Below are positions 17,489-27,147 of a DNA stretch of 64,000 nt, in pieces (position 1 is the first letter of the stretch; each line of letters opens with the position of its first letter). Source of the DNA: Runella salmonicolor (GTDB taxonomy: Bacteria > Bacteroidota > Bacteroidia > Cytophagales > Spirosomataceae). The position numbers and the translations under genes were made by a program. The DNA lies in the NCBI RefSeq assembly GCF_024158025.1, contig NZ_JAMZEL010000002.1, forward strand, positions 248,001-312,000. The letters run 5' to 3'. The notes below the pieces were generated by a model, which was not told the origin of the DNA, ran no database searches, and saw only the letters and a list, made by a program, of their open reading frames with translations.

Positions 17489-18066
17489 AATGTTGAGTTA
17501 GGTTATTGGTACTTTTATTTAAGGAACGTATATAGCTATAACGATACTTTCAATTTATCGTACTACTCAAGGCTGTTCTTTTAATTGGAATATACTTTGT
17601 AGTAGTAATAAAGTACAATATTTTTTAATCTAGGAATTGGGCGAAATAGAATATTTCTAAAATACTGTCATGGATATTTTTGGGTGCTATAAAAAAGATT
17701 CAGGGATATATATTACAAACTTACAGTTTAATATGACATTTTGCAAGTGTATTCTTTTTTTTTAATATCCTTCTCGGTAAGATATTGTCAGGGTTAAGTT
17801 TTGATGATAAGCCCTCTTATTTTGATTATTTTAAGGTTTTTAGGCCATGATAATGCCAAATAAATGTACCCATTTACTTTAATATTATTATTTCCATATT
17901 TTATTGACTCTATTTAAGTGTGTGTTTAAAATATGCTTTTTAGTGCTTTGTTTTCAATACCTTTTGATGAAAATAGGCGATGAAAAGTTGGTTGCTTTTG
18001 ATATTGTGGGGTTAAAAAAATGAAGGACAACATCTAAAATTTGAAATCCTTCGTATATATGTCATA

Positions 18067-18083
18067 TTTCATAACGTTGAGTA
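18067..18083 (+). repeat. 17-base repeat, copy 1 (TTTCATAACGTTGAGTA)
   Basis: Identical to 27853-27869. In both places it is followed after about 9 bases by a strong hairpin and a T-rich stretch, and both copies lie in gene-free gaps of about 1 kb. Confidence 0.6.
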
Positions 18084-18091
18084 ATACTTCC

Positions 18092-18123
18092 AAACCTGCA
18101 TGACCATGTCGTGCAGGTTTTTT
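18092..18123 (+). terminator. Terminator-like hairpin after repeat copy 1
   Basis: AAACCTGCA (18092-18100) pairs with TGCAGGTTT (18112-18120), and the stem runs into a T-tract. No protein gene precedes it on the plus strand within 800 bases. Confidence 0.7.
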
Positions 18124-18491
18124 ATTGAAATGAAAAATGCCTATACGCTGGCGTTTTACTTCCTGACCCTCTCATCAAAAGGCATATCTTCTAAAATGAA
18201 TGTATACCAATAGGTTAATTTGTGAATACTTGAAGGACGGAAGATAAATCAGGGTAATTAACTCGGGTTGTGTATTGTAAAATGTTGACTATTAATGGGA
18301 AGGAGTACTATTTTGTCCCTTTTGGGGCGTTTGTATTACTTTATTTTTAGAACACTGATTTTTGTCAGTAAAGTTGGTATGTCTGTTTTGGATATTTATT
18401 GTGATTCTAATTCGGTATATAAATTAGAGTTTCCTCAGGTACTTTATTTCAAATACTGAATTGTGACACAATCCATGATTAACTTAACTTT

Positions 18492-19541
18492 ATGAAAACT
18501 ATTCTCTTAATTGAAGACAACCCAGGGATTCGTGAAAATACAGCTGAGATTTTGGAAATGGTTGGATATAATGTTCAAACTGCCGAAAATGGGAAGATTG
18601 GGGTAGAAAAGTCGTTGATAAATAAACCAGATTTGGTCATTTGTGATGTTATGATGCCCATTTTGGACGGTTACGGAGTTCTCCAAATTTTTAATACCAA
18701 TCCTAAACTTTGCTGTGTGCCTTTTATATTTCTGACCGCCAAAACGGATCGTAATGATTTTCGAAAAGGAATGGATTTGGGGGCAGATGATTACATTACG
18801 AAGCCCTTCGAAGAAAGTGAGTTGCTCAGTGCCATCGACAGCCGGCTAAAACGAGTATCTCATCTAAAGGCCAACAATGAGGCTTCAGAACTGACAATTT
18901 CGAATAATGTCTCAGAAAAGTCTTCCAAAAAGGGGAATCTACAACGTATTTTATCTGAACGAAAAATTCATGCCGTTCAAAAAAAGCAATACGTATATTT
19001 AGAAGGCGATGATTCAGTGCGGTTGTTTTATGTCAAGTCGGGCCAAGTTAAAACGGTACGGGCCAATGCCGAGGGGAAAGAGTTGATTACAGGCATCTAC
19101 AATACGGGTGACTTTTTGGGCTATACTGCGCTTTTGGAGGGTAGTGACTACATGGACTCGGCCGTGGCGTTGGTCAATTCTGAATTAATTTATATCCCTA
19201 AAACCGAATTTCAACAATTGCTTCTGACCGACCACGAGGTGAGTGAACTGTTTGTTAAATTATTGGCCTACCAGCTAGAACAGCGAGAACAACAACTGTT
19301 GGTCATGGCGTATAACTCCCTACGTAGGCGAGTAGCCGATACTTTACTGCGTCTGCAAAACCTTGATTCGGCCAAAGCAATTCAGCTCTCTCGGGATGAC
19401 TTGGCGGCCATGGTGGGTACGGCAACGGAGTCGCTGATTCGGACTTTAAGTGAATTTAAGCTAGATGGGCTGATTGAGATGTCAACCTCTGGTGGTATCC
19501 AAATTTTACATCCTGATAAACTACGTCGGGCCCATTGGTAG
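18492..19541 (+). CDS. Response regulator receiver fused to Crp/Fnr-type regulator
   Basis: 349 residues with three domains. A REC domain covers 1-120, with the acidic pair Glu8/Asp9, phospho-acceptor Asp52 (VICDVMMP) and Lys104 (YITKPFE). A cyclic-nucleotide-binding-like beta barrel covers about 150-265 (YLEGDDSVRLFYVKSGQVK, GDFLGYTALLEG). A Crp-type winged HTH covers about 280-345 (SRDDLAAMVGTATESLIRTL). A phosphorelay and a Crp-type output are thus in one chain. No histidine kinase is adjacent. The effector pocket lacks an obvious cAMP RxS motif, so ligand binding is uncertain. It stands alone after a 1-kb gap. Confidence 0.92.
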   Translation: MKTILLIEDNPGIRENTAEILEMVGYNVQTAENGKIGVEKSLINKPDLVICDVMMPILDGYGVLQIFNTNPKLCCVPFIFLTAKTDRNDFRKGMDLGADDYITKPFEESELLSAIDSRLKRVSHLKANNEASELTISNNVSEKSSKKGNLQRILSERKIHAVQKKQYVYLEGDDSVRLFYVKSGQVKTVRANAEGKELITGIYNTGDFLGYTALLEGSDYMDSAVALVNSELIYIPKTEFQQLLLTDHEVSELFVKLLAYQLEQREQQLLVMAYNSLRRRVADTLLRLQNLDSAKAIQLSRDDLAAMVGTATESLIRTLSEFKLDGLIEMSTSGGIQILHPDKLRRAHW

Positions 19542-19552
19542 GTTTTGTTTTT

Positions 19553-22315
19553 TTATGGAAATTGAGGAACGATGATCAAATCGTCAAAGAAAGCAGTGCC
19601 TTCAGAGTCAGCATTGGCGTAGCCCAGACGGCAGGCAATGGTAACAGTACCTGTTGCCCCCGAATTGAACGAGAGCGATAGCCGAGTCCAATCATTCGTG
19701 CCTTTTAAATGGCTACTTATTGGGGGCCAGTTATTGCCCGCAATAATCAAGCTAAGGCAAGCACCTACTCCGTTTGGGTTGGAATTGGTGGTTACATTTT
19801 CTGTTTTTACCCAGCCGTATACTATATAATTGGTATTGGGGCTCAATGTTACTGCCTGATATACGTACACATCGTTGCTTACTACGGGCCCATCAGGAGG
19901 CCCTGAATAAATCTTGATGCCATTTGAACCGTTTCGTCCTTGACCAGATAGCCATGAAAATACAGCCTGATAGGTTTTCCAGCCACCTTTTTGCCAAGGA
20001 GGATTGTTGAAGGTAACTGGCGTATCAAAACCCGCGTTGACAACGGGGTTTAGGTAGTTTAAGTCGATGCTCACCTGTGCACTAGTGCATAAAGAGGGAG
20101 TGAGTTTACTACATAAAGAATAGACAAAAGAGTCGGTACCTTTGGCGTTTTCATTCGGGGTATAAGTAATAGTACCGCTGGGGTTAACCGTAACCGTTCC
20201 TTTTGTGGGGTGAACAGATATTTCGGGTTGTAACACATCCGATAGGCCATCGGGATTAATATCATTGGATAATACGTTCAAAGTGCGGGCGAAGCCTGGT
20301 ACAGCATTAAAAGAATCATTGTTGGCCAAAGGGGTATTACAATCCTTTATGAGCGCGGTAAAAACGCTGCTATTGGCCCCATAAAATCCAGGCAAAAGTT
20401 CAATACTATTGCCAGCAAAGTAAGAAACAGTGGTGCTCGCTGGTATTTGCTGGGTCGAAATGAGCGTTTGAGCAGCAATTTGAGGGCCTGGAGTGGCGAT
20501 ATTTGATAACGTAACAGTATTGGGAGTGACTTCGACCGTGAAGGGCAGACTTGTTTGAGCCGAACATCCATAACTGCAACTAACGCTATAAACCGTTGTT
20601 GTAGTTGGCGTAACGACTATGGAAGCCGTTGTTTCGCCATTTGACCACACCAATGTACCATAACAACCATAAACAGTGAGTTGTACGGGAGAGCTGGGAC
20701 AAACTTTGTTTTTACCAGTGATTCTTGGTGGATCAACGCCGCATGTATTGCCAAAATTTCCGCTGATTGGGCTTGAAACCGAGAAAGCACCTGCGGCGTC
20801 AGTTACTCTGATTCGTGCCATGTAGGGGCCTGTTTGGGTAAGCTCATGGGAATATTCGTTGGCCGCGAGTGGAGGAGTATCGTAAGTGCCGTCGTTGTTT
20901 ATATCAAATTCGGTGGTGTAAGAACCTTTCTCAAAGTCATCAGAACTTTTGCTATTAAAAACAGTACTTTTGCCTTGAGACGGAGCATTGGGATACAAAA
21001 TCTTTAAAAATGGTTTGGGGGCTTGGTTGCCACCAGCGTTGACGAAGATGTAGAATTTAGGGCTAAATTTTCGATTCCCTTGTTTGTCACCCACCGAAAT
21101 AAAAAACTCATTATTGACCCCTGCGGTGTAGTAAGGGGTTTGTAAGGTAAGCCCAACACTAGTATAGTTGACCGATACTTCGTCAATCACGTCTCCGTAT
21201 TTATCGTATAACAAAACGTATGAGAGGGTGTCAATATCATACGCGGCCATTTGAATATTTAAGAGTCCATTTATGGGAGTGACTGTACCTGAGGTGAAGG
21301 TATACACCGTGGGTATTGTAGTAATTTTTTTATCTCGGTTAAAATAATGGCTTACGTTCAATTGTAGTGAAGAGCCGTATTCTAAACGGGTGTAGTGGTT
21401 GGGGAAAAGTGTAGGAAAAAAACTGCCTCTAATTCCCCTTAAACCATTGTACATCAGGCCTCCAAAAAAATTATTGTCTTGCCGTGCATCATGGCTAAGG
21501 CCAAAAGCATGGCCCATTTCATGGCATAGTGCTCCCAAATAGGAAGAGGCAACCGTACTGAAGGTGTGGCCTTCAAACCAAACAAACGAACTGTCTTGCA
21601 CCAACGGATAAGGTCCTAATTCGGGAATTATGTGCCCTGCGTAGGGAGTATCATCTATCAATCCTTGAGGGTCAAATAGTGGAATGACGCTGCTTCCTAG
21701 TTGAGCAACGCCTGAGTTATTGCCGCTTCCGCCTCCACCGCCCAAGGCAAGTGTGCCATAAAAACTCCCGTTGGGCCTTTGTACATGGGTCTCTGGAATC
21801 AATACCCATACCTCGCCCTCTGAATCTACGCTAAGACCTGCATTTTTGGCTGCTGCTTTTGTCCTATCAAATAATCCGTACCCATCGTTTTCGGCACCCC
21901 TTAAAACGTTATCTGTTTCGGGAACATTTACGAGGTGTATTTTGGGCCTTGGAGAATCTTCTTCCGGTTCGTAGATAAACGTTTTTGGTCCAAATCCATT
22001 CTGATTCATTGCATTTCGGTACCACATTTGGGCCATTTCAATGGCAAACTGAAGGTTCTTCTCATAATTCGGTTGAGGAGTTCGATTGGATGGAACAATG
22101 TAAGCAATTCGCACCCTTGGAGGGTTTGAAGATGCCGTCTGAGCCGTAGATTTTGGGAGAAAGTTAGAATGGGTATCGGCGGGATAAATGTCGCTTTGAC
22201 TGTTTTCAGCGGTCAAATAGGGGATTTGAGCAATAAGTACAATAGGATGCGCAAGAAATAAAATTAGAACCCAAAAGTACATTTGGGGGAAAACTATCTT
22301 GGGTTTCATGCTCAT
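19553..22315 (-). CDS. Large secreted multidomain zinc metalloprotease
   Basis: 920 residues with an N-terminal signal (about 1-30). The protease domain carries HEMGHAFGLSHD at 265-276, a metzincin-type HExxHxxGxxH motif, with Glu266 catalytic. It is followed by a PKD-like region (about 430-525, SKSSDDFEKGSYTTEFDIN), an Ig-like domain with two Cys pairs (about 525-600), a cadherin/VCBS-like domain starting near NNDSFNAVPG (about 675-755) and a C-terminal jelly-roll like a carbohydrate-binding module (about 765-920). No obvious type IX sorting domain is visible, so how it is retained is unclear. It is transcribed alone, converging on the REC-Crp gene. Confidence 0.88.
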   Translation of the reverse strand: MSMKPKIVFPQMYFWVLILFLAHPIVLIAQIPYLTAENSQSDIYPADTHSNFLPKSTAQTASSNPPRVRIAYIVPSNRTPQPNYEKNLQFAIEMAQMWYRNAMNQNGFGPKTFIYEPEEDSPRPKIHLVNVPETDNVLRGAENDGYGLFDRTKAAAKNAGLSVDSEGEVWVLIPETHVQRPNGSFYGTLALGGGGGSGNNSGVAQLGSSVIPLFDPQGLIDDTPYAGHIIPELGPYPLVQDSSFVWFEGHTFSTVASSYLGALCHEMGHAFGLSHDARQDNNFFGGLMYNGLRGIRGSFFPTLFPNHYTRLEYGSSLQLNVSHYFNRDKKITTIPTVYTFTSGTVTPINGLLNIQMAAYDIDTLSYVLLYDKYGDVIDEVSVNYTSVGLTLQTPYYTAGVNNEFFISVGDKQGNRKFSPKFYIFVNAGGNQAPKPFLKILYPNAPSQGKSTVFNSKSSDDFEKGSYTTEFDINNDGTYDTPPLAANEYSHELTQTGPYMARIRVTDAAGAFSVSSPISGNFGNTCGVDPPRITGKNKVCPSSPVQLTVYGCYGTLVWSNGETTASIVVTPTTTTVYSVSCSYGCSAQTSLPFTVEVTPNTVTLSNIATPGPQIAAQTLISTQQIPASTTVSYFAGNSIELLPGFYGANSSVFTALIKDCNTPLANNDSFNAVPGFARTLNVLSNDINPDGLSDVLQPEISVHPTKGTVTVNPSGTITYTPNENAKGTDSFVYSLCSKLTPSLCTSAQVSIDLNYLNPVVNAGFDTPVTFNNPPWQKGGWKTYQAVFSWLSGQGRNGSNGIKIYSGPPDGPVVSNDVYVYQAVTLSPNTNYIVYGWVKTENVTTNSNPNGVGACLSLIIAGNNWPPISSHLKGTNDWTRLSLSFNSGATGTVTIACRLGYANADSEGTAFFDDLIIVPQFP

Positions 22316-22549
22316 TGGATTAAAGATGTTCTACTCTTATCGCTGTTTTGCAATCGCAGACCAACAAATTTAAACATTTGGTAACGAGTTAAACATGATA
22401 TTACTCAGGTTAATGATTGATATTCAGAGAAATGCGCTATTTTGGCTTGTAAACTTTTTATGCTCGTGGCTGCTAATCCTATAATGCTTTCAGGCGTTTA
22501 GTAAAATGTTGGTTTTTATGCCTTAATTGTAACAAACCTTGTAAGCATT

Positions 22550-24127
22550 ATGGCTTCTGTTCCCGTACTTGTTGATTTTATCAAGTTTTTGTCAGACAAA
22601 ACGTCTTATGACACTCCTACGGAGGAGGTCTCAATACTTCAAACCCACATTTCGGTAGTATCTCTTACGGGGCAGTTTGTGTATAAATTAAAAAAAAGTG
22701 TTCTGTTTGACTTTCTGGATTTTTCTACTCTCACAAAACGCTTATTTTATTGTCAAGAAGAAGTTCGACTGAACCAACGGCTTAGTACGGATTTGTATTT
22801 AGGGATTTTACCCATTTATTGGGATGGGAACAAACTGAGTTTTCGAGCGGAGGGCGAAGTGGTTGAATATGTGATTAAAATGCGACGGCTTTCTGACGAA
22901 AATTTATTGATAAATCGTCTGAAATCGCCTGATTTTCCGATGTCCCTAATGGATTTATTGGCCAATCGCCTGCTTACGTTTTATCAAAATACGCCTACTT
23001 CACCCGAAATTTCGGCCTTCGCAAGCATTGAATCCATTAAAACAACAATGCTGGAAATTACGTCTGATTTTCCTGATTCCACTGGACAAACACTGAGCCC
23101 CTTGGCGGCTCGATGGATTCAAACCGCTTTGTTTCAATTCATTGAAAGGAATAAAGGCCCTCTGGAAGCGCGCATACAGCTGGGTAAAATCATTGAAGGG
23201 CACGGAGATTTACGCTCAGAACATGTTCATATCGAGCACAATACCGTGACTGTTTACGATTGCATTGAATTTAGCCAGCGGTTGAGGTGCCTCGACTGGC
23301 TCAATGATTTGGCCTTTCTTTTGATGGATTTGGAATATCGGCACTGCTATCCGCAGGCGGCTTATCTTCAACATAAACTGCTGGCGGTGTTGGAAAAAGA
23401 CGATGTGAGTTTGTTGTTGAATTTTTACAAAATTTATCGGGCCTGTGTTCGGGGCAAGGTTGATACCATCAAATTCAGAGAAACAGAAGTATCGACAGAG
23501 GTACGGCTGGAAAGTCAGCAAAAAGCGGTTCGCTATTTCCAACTGGCTTTTCGGTACGCGGTTTTGGGTTCGATGTCGACTGTGATTGTTTGTATGGGGG
23601 GCGGCGCTACGGGAAAATCAACGCTGGCCACTGCGCTCGCCAACGAGTTTGGCCTTTCGGTTTTGAGTTCGGATATAATTCGTAAACAACAGGCAGGCGT
23701 CGACCTTTACAAACGCTTGCCCGATGCTGAACGTGCACACTTATACGAAGCACAAGTGACCGAGGGTGTTTATCAAGCATTGGCGGAGAAAGGTTTAGCT
23801 GAAATCGACAAATTTGGGGCCGTGATTTTGGATGCAACCTATCGTAACAAAGAATACTTGAAGCAGCTACGAGTGGTTTGTGAGCAAAAAGGGGGTCGTT
23901 TGGTGGTGATTCAAACCATGGCTACGGAGAAAACAATCAGAGAACGACTGAAAAAACGGGAGGCCGAACCCACCATTTCTGATTTAAGAAACAGTGATTA
24001 CGTCGCCACTCGTTTTGAAATTGAGTATTCAATAGAAGACTACGTTGACTTTTCAATCAAAGTCGATACCCAGCACAGCATCGAAACGTTAATCAATGAC
24101 GACATTATACCCTATCTTATGGGTTGA
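22550..24127 (+). CDS. Aminoglycoside-phosphotransferase-like domain fused to a P-loop kinase
   Basis: 525 residues. The N-terminal part (about 30-330) resembles the APH/choline-kinase-like fold, with EGHGDLRSEHVHIE at 216-229 as the Brenner-type catalytic loop and YDCIEF as the metal-binding DxxxF. The C-terminal part (about 340-525) is a zeta-toxin-/gluconate-kinase-like NTPase with Walker A MGGGATGKST at 349-358 and DATYRN as a likely Walker B region. This is the known COG2187-COG0645 fusion, found widely but without an assigned substrate. Single gene; a 234-base gap separates it from the divergent protease gene. Confidence 0.85.
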   Translation: MASVPVLVDFIKFLSDKTSYDTPTEEVSILQTHISVVSLTGQFVYKLKKSVLFDFLDFSTLTKRLFYCQEEVRLNQRLSTDLYLGILPIYWDGNKLSFRAEGEVVEYVIKMRRLSDENLLINRLKSPDFPMSLMDLLANRLLTFYQNTPTSPEISAFASIESIKTTMLEITSDFPDSTGQTLSPLAARWIQTALFQFIERNKGPLEARIQLGKIIEGHGDLRSEHVHIEHNTVTVYDCIEFSQRLRCLDWLNDLAFLLMDLEYRHCYPQAAYLQHKLLAVLEKDDVSLLLNFYKIYRACVRGKVDTIKFRETEVSTEVRLESQQKAVRYFQLAFRYAVLGSMSTVIVCMGGGATGKSTLATALANEFGLSVLSSDIIRKQQAGVDLYKRLPDAERAHLYEAQVTEGVYQALAEKGLAEIDKFGAVILDATYRNKEYLKQLRVVCEQKGGRLVVIQTMATEKTIRERLKKREAEPTISDLRNSDYVATRFEIEYSIEDYVDFSIKVDTQHSIETLINDDIIPYLMG

Positions 24128-24158
24128 TTTTTAGGTGTTTAGTGTGTTTTAACTTCCG

Positions 24159-24530
24159 TTAGGATTCTTTTGTGCGGTAAATCTGAGATTGCTCTTTACC
24201 CTTTTGGTTTTGCTCCGTTAATGTCCAAAGGTCGGTATTCTCGGTTTCATCCCACGAATAACCCGAATGACGAAGCACTTCCGCCCTTAGTCCAAAAGTA
24301 TTTTGGAAGGTTTCAAGAAACAAACGAACGCTCATGTTAGGGTCAACTTGGAGTTCTGTTTGATGCTCAGCAGTTGATGAAAGCGCTTGTAAAGAAACTT
24401 GGGGAGTATTTTCATCCATCAGTTGATAGGAAGGGGAGTAAATTCGTAATTTTAGAAATGGAAAATGCCGTTCCCACTGTTGATAAAGCTGATGAACGGT
24501 AGCAAGGGGATTGAGGAAGAAAGGTTTCAT
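24159..24530 (-). CDS. Small conserved-looking hypothetical protein
   Basis: 123 residues, no signal peptide or membrane segment. The C-terminal half (MSVRLFLETFQNTFGLRAEV, then SGYSWDETENTDLWTL and QNQKG) has the look of a small soluble family I have seen in Bacteroidota with no assigned function; I do not claim more. It lies 19 bases upstream of the end of nothing else on its strand and 19 bases downstream of nothing: its nearest same-strand neighbour is the porin gene, whose start is 1.4 kb upstream and whose end is 19 bases before this ATG, so the two are probably cotranscribed. Confidence 0.6.
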   Translation of the reverse strand: MKPFFLNPLATVHQLYQQWERHFPFLKLRIYSPSYQLMDENTPQVSLQALSSTAEHQTELQVDPNMSVRLFLETFQNTFGLRAEVLRHSGYSWDETENTDLWTLTEQNQKGKEQSQIYRTKES

Positions 24531-24549
24531 CGAAATTTTTCTATAGAGT

Positions 24550-25947
24550 CTAAAATCTAAAATTTAGGGTTGTTACGTTGTAAGTTATATTTTCGGCCCC
24601 CCCGCTATCTTCGAGGTATTTACCCGCTACATAATAGGCGAATTCATTGGAAAAAGTGACATTTTTACTCAAATCCCATTCAAATGAAGCCCCCAACTGC
24701 GTACCGATGTAACTATCCTGCGTATTTTTTCCAGCTCTGATGTTGGCCAACGACGGGGCATACAGTCCGTCATTTTTGTTTGCTCTCCAGTAAAAATTGG
24801 CTTCTGCCTTAACCCTCAACGTGGGTTTGAGATTCAGTTGAAAAGAAGGATGGATGCCTTTTAAATTCATAGAAGTCATCTTGTTCAACAAACCAAAATA
24901 GGAAGGGTTGTTAAACATGGGGTTAAACGTATTTAATTGTTGATCGGAGGCATTTTTGTCGCCCGTTACGTACTCTAATTTGAGTCCTAGATTGGGTTTG
25001 TAGCGGGCTTCGCTCCATATATAATGCATATCGGATTGAAACGACCACGCACTGATGGTCGACTTGTCGATGCTGCCAAACTGGTAAATAATACCCGAGT
25101 TATGGTTAAAGTGTTTGCCGTTTTCAATGGAGGCCCTAAATGCCAGTGAATGACGCGTTTCAAGGCCAGAAGCATTTTGGAATTTGGCGTTAATTCGTTG
25201 ATAACCATAATAGTATAACTCAAGGTTGCCCAATTTTTTCGGTAACGCAAAAGCGAAATTTACTCCCCAAAACTTGGGCGCATGACGAGAACTGTTGTTG
25301 AAAGGGTCGAATTGAGGGATGACTTCCAGTGCATAAAATCCCTCAATTTTTAATTTATGGGATTTCGAAATTAGTCTCGCTCCGTCAAAACTCCGGCGCA
25401 TATTCAGCGCTTCGCGGAGGGAAACGATCCGACCCGTACCCCAGTTGAATTCTTGCCGCCCAGCGATTAACTTCAACTGGGTGGTTTCCAACGGCAACGT
25501 AAACTCGGCCAATGCTTGATGCAGGTCTAGTTTTTCGTATTGAGAAAAAACTTTTTGCCCGTAAAAGCCGTGGTATAATTCGCCGAAAACCCGGAAGTGT
25601 TTGCCTAATTGTAAGCCCGTATGAAGGGCAAGTCGGTGCCCGTAGATACCCTTGTCTTGCTTTGGATTGTCTGACCATGTATCGTTTTGGAAAACTTCAT
25701 AACGGGTTCGTATTTGGCCGCCAATCGTAAAATTAACGCTGTGAGAAGGGTTGAGTGGAATTAGTTTCAATGGGTATAACAAGGGCTTTGTTGGCTTGTT
25801 TTTTCGCCAAAAGTCCTCATTTTCATCGCTTCGCATCAATTTGTACCCTTCAAATACGGGTTTTATTTCTTGGGCTTTTGCAATTTGAAATAGAAAAAAA
25901 ATGGCGAAGTAGGGCAATAGCTTTCTTGTGATTTTAAAGCGGTTCAT
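24550..25947 (-). CDS. Alginate-export-family outer-membrane porin
   Basis: 465 residues with a signal peptide (1-25, ending KAQ). The mature part is made of alternating beta strands with aromatic belts, and the N-terminal region FTIGGQIRTRYEVFQNDTW and the RQEFNWGTGRIVSLREALN segment fit the alginate_exp (AlgE-like) family. It ends in a final strand closing with Phe (NVTTLNFRF), the classic outer-membrane insertion signal. Relatives form diffusion pores for anionic compounds; the cargo here is not clear because no alginate genes are nearby. Possibly cotranscribed with the small gene at 24159-24530. Confidence 0.82.
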   Translation of the reverse strand: MNRFKITRKLLPYFAIFFLFQIAKAQEIKPVFEGYKLMRSDENEDFWRKNKPTKPLLYPLKLIPLNPSHSVNFTIGGQIRTRYEVFQNDTWSDNPKQDKGIYGHRLALHTGLQLGKHFRVFGELYHGFYGQKVFSQYEKLDLHQALAEFTLPLETTQLKLIAGRQEFNWGTGRIVSLREALNMRRSFDGARLISKSHKLKIEGFYALEVIPQFDPFNNSSRHAPKFWGVNFAFALPKKLGNLELYYYGYQRINAKFQNASGLETRHSLAFRASIENGKHFNHNSGIIYQFGSIDKSTISAWSFQSDMHYIWSEARYKPNLGLKLEYVTGDKNASDQQLNTFNPMFNNPSYFGLLNKMTSMNLKGIHPSFQLNLKPTLRVKAEANFYWRANKNDGLYAPSLANIRAGKNTQDSYIGTQLGASFEWDLSKNVTFSNEFAYYVAGKYLEDSGGAENITYNVTTLNFRF

Positions 25948-26202
25948 GGTAGAGTTTTATCAAACGTTATCGGGTCAAAGACATACGAAATACGTATAAA
26001 GGTATTGACAAAACCGCAATAAATCACGCCCTTTGGTTGGGTAAAAATAGAAATTTTCAAAACAATGTAAAGCACAAAGCCCTGAACGAAAGCCTCGTTC
26101 AGGCAGAAGTAGAATTGCCGATAGGTTATGTGTTTAAAATGACAAGCAGGTTGGGGATAGGACTGATTAGGCAGTCGTAGGGCCCATTTTTAACGGATAG
26201 AT
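25948..26202. other. Intergenic region with a 9-bp hairpin
   Basis: CCTGAACGA (26081-26089) pairs with TCGTTCAGG (26095-26103) around a 5-base loop, about 100 bases after the end of the minus-strand orphan gene. No T-tract on that strand. Otherwise nothing recognisable. Confidence 0.4.
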
Positions 26203-27147
26203 TTAAAACCGATCAACCGTTTTTATAAAAAATAACGTTGGATGTTCCCCCTCGTTTTCATCAGTTATAATTCCTTCCCATTCTTCTCCGCTAAATTCAA
26301 TGGCGCAATATTGTTCATAAAATATAGCGGGATTGAAGTAATTCATCAGAGCCAAAACAATCAGCGGAAATAAAAGGGGCCTCTCTAACGAACAGGCTGA
26401 GGATGCACAAGATTTTATTCCTTGATAACTTGTTTTGAAGGAGCTAAAATTTTCAAGAAATTTTTGCGGTGATAAATGGTCTATTTTCGAGCGCTCTTCA
26501 TGGGGTAAATGTTGCCGAAAGATTTCTAATTCTTGTTGTAATTTGGCCAATAGGGTTTGCTTGTCGACTTTTATTCCTTCAAAAACGGCATTCCAAATGC
26601 TTTCGTCAGTTGTTTTACGGAGGTGTTCATAGGCACGGTTCTGAATTAATGAAGTCAAGCGATTGGTAAGTCCTGGGTAGGTATCAATCGTGTATATGCT
26701 ATTTTCGTTGGTACGAAAATAGACCCTCTCTTCTTTTTCTATGGTCCTGAATTCTCCTTTTTTCAGTCCTGAGTAGCGTTGGAAGGCAAGTACGAAGTGA
26801 CTGATTGGCGGAATCACGGTTTGGTTTGGTCTTTTTTTGCCCATTTTATTAGAAATACTTTCAATGCCCGCCCCGTCAATAAGGGTCTTGACATTTGTTT
26901 TGAGCATTTTCAGTACGCCCTGATTTTCGGTTTTTTTCAATTCACTGTATTTTGTTAGCAGGTATTTGTTGAGGTTAGTGAGCATTGTAAAGTAAGACTC
27001 AGTGTGGGGGCTTCTTTCTTTTGAAGAATTCCATTCTTCCTCCACAATCGTTTGATTCAGTGAAAAGGATATTCTTTCAGTATCGTCAATAATCTGGCAG
27101 TATAGATTTTTTTGCCTTCCTTGATTTAGGTAATAGGCTATTTTCAT
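26203..27147 (-). CDS. Orphan protein with integrase-arm-like N-terminus
   Basis: 314 residues. The first about 60 (MKIAYYLNQGRQKNLYCQII, FSLNQTIVEEEWN) follow the pattern of the arm-type DNA-binding domain at the N-terminus of Bacteroidota tyrosine recombinases, and about 75-175 is helical like their core-binding region. But the recombinase catalytic residues (R...HxxR...Y) are absent; instead there is a helical segment (about 180-250) and a C-terminal beta-rich end (EFSGEEWEGIITDENEG). It may be a domesticated recombinase fragment, a DNA-binding regulator or something unrelated. It stands alone between two non-coding gaps. Confidence 0.55.
   Translation of the reverse strand: MKIAYYLNQGRQKNLYCQIIDDTERISFSLNQTIVEEEWNSSKERSPHTESYFTMLTNLNKYLLTKYSELKKTENQGVLKMLKTNVKTLIDGAGIESISNKMGKKRPNQTVIPPISHFVLAFQRYSGLKKGEFRTIEKEERVYFRTNENSIYTIDTYPGLTNRLTSLIQNRAYEHLRKTTDESIWNAVFEGIKVDKQTLLAKLQQELEIFRQHLPHEERSKIDHLSPQKFLENFSSFKTSYQGIKSCASSACSLERPLLFPLIVLALMNYFNPAIFYEQYCAIEFSGEEWEGIITDENEGEHPTLFFIKTVDRF

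Larger units (their letters stand above)
17489..18491. other. 1-kb AT-rich gap with one hairpin element
   Basis: No open frame of convincing length or composition on either strand. It holds the 17-base motif at 18067-18083 and the hairpin with T-run at 18092-18123, which together look like the 3' end of an untranslated transcript. The 370 bases between the hairpin and the response-regulator gene must hold that gene's promoter, but no perfect consensus was found. Confidence 0.5.
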
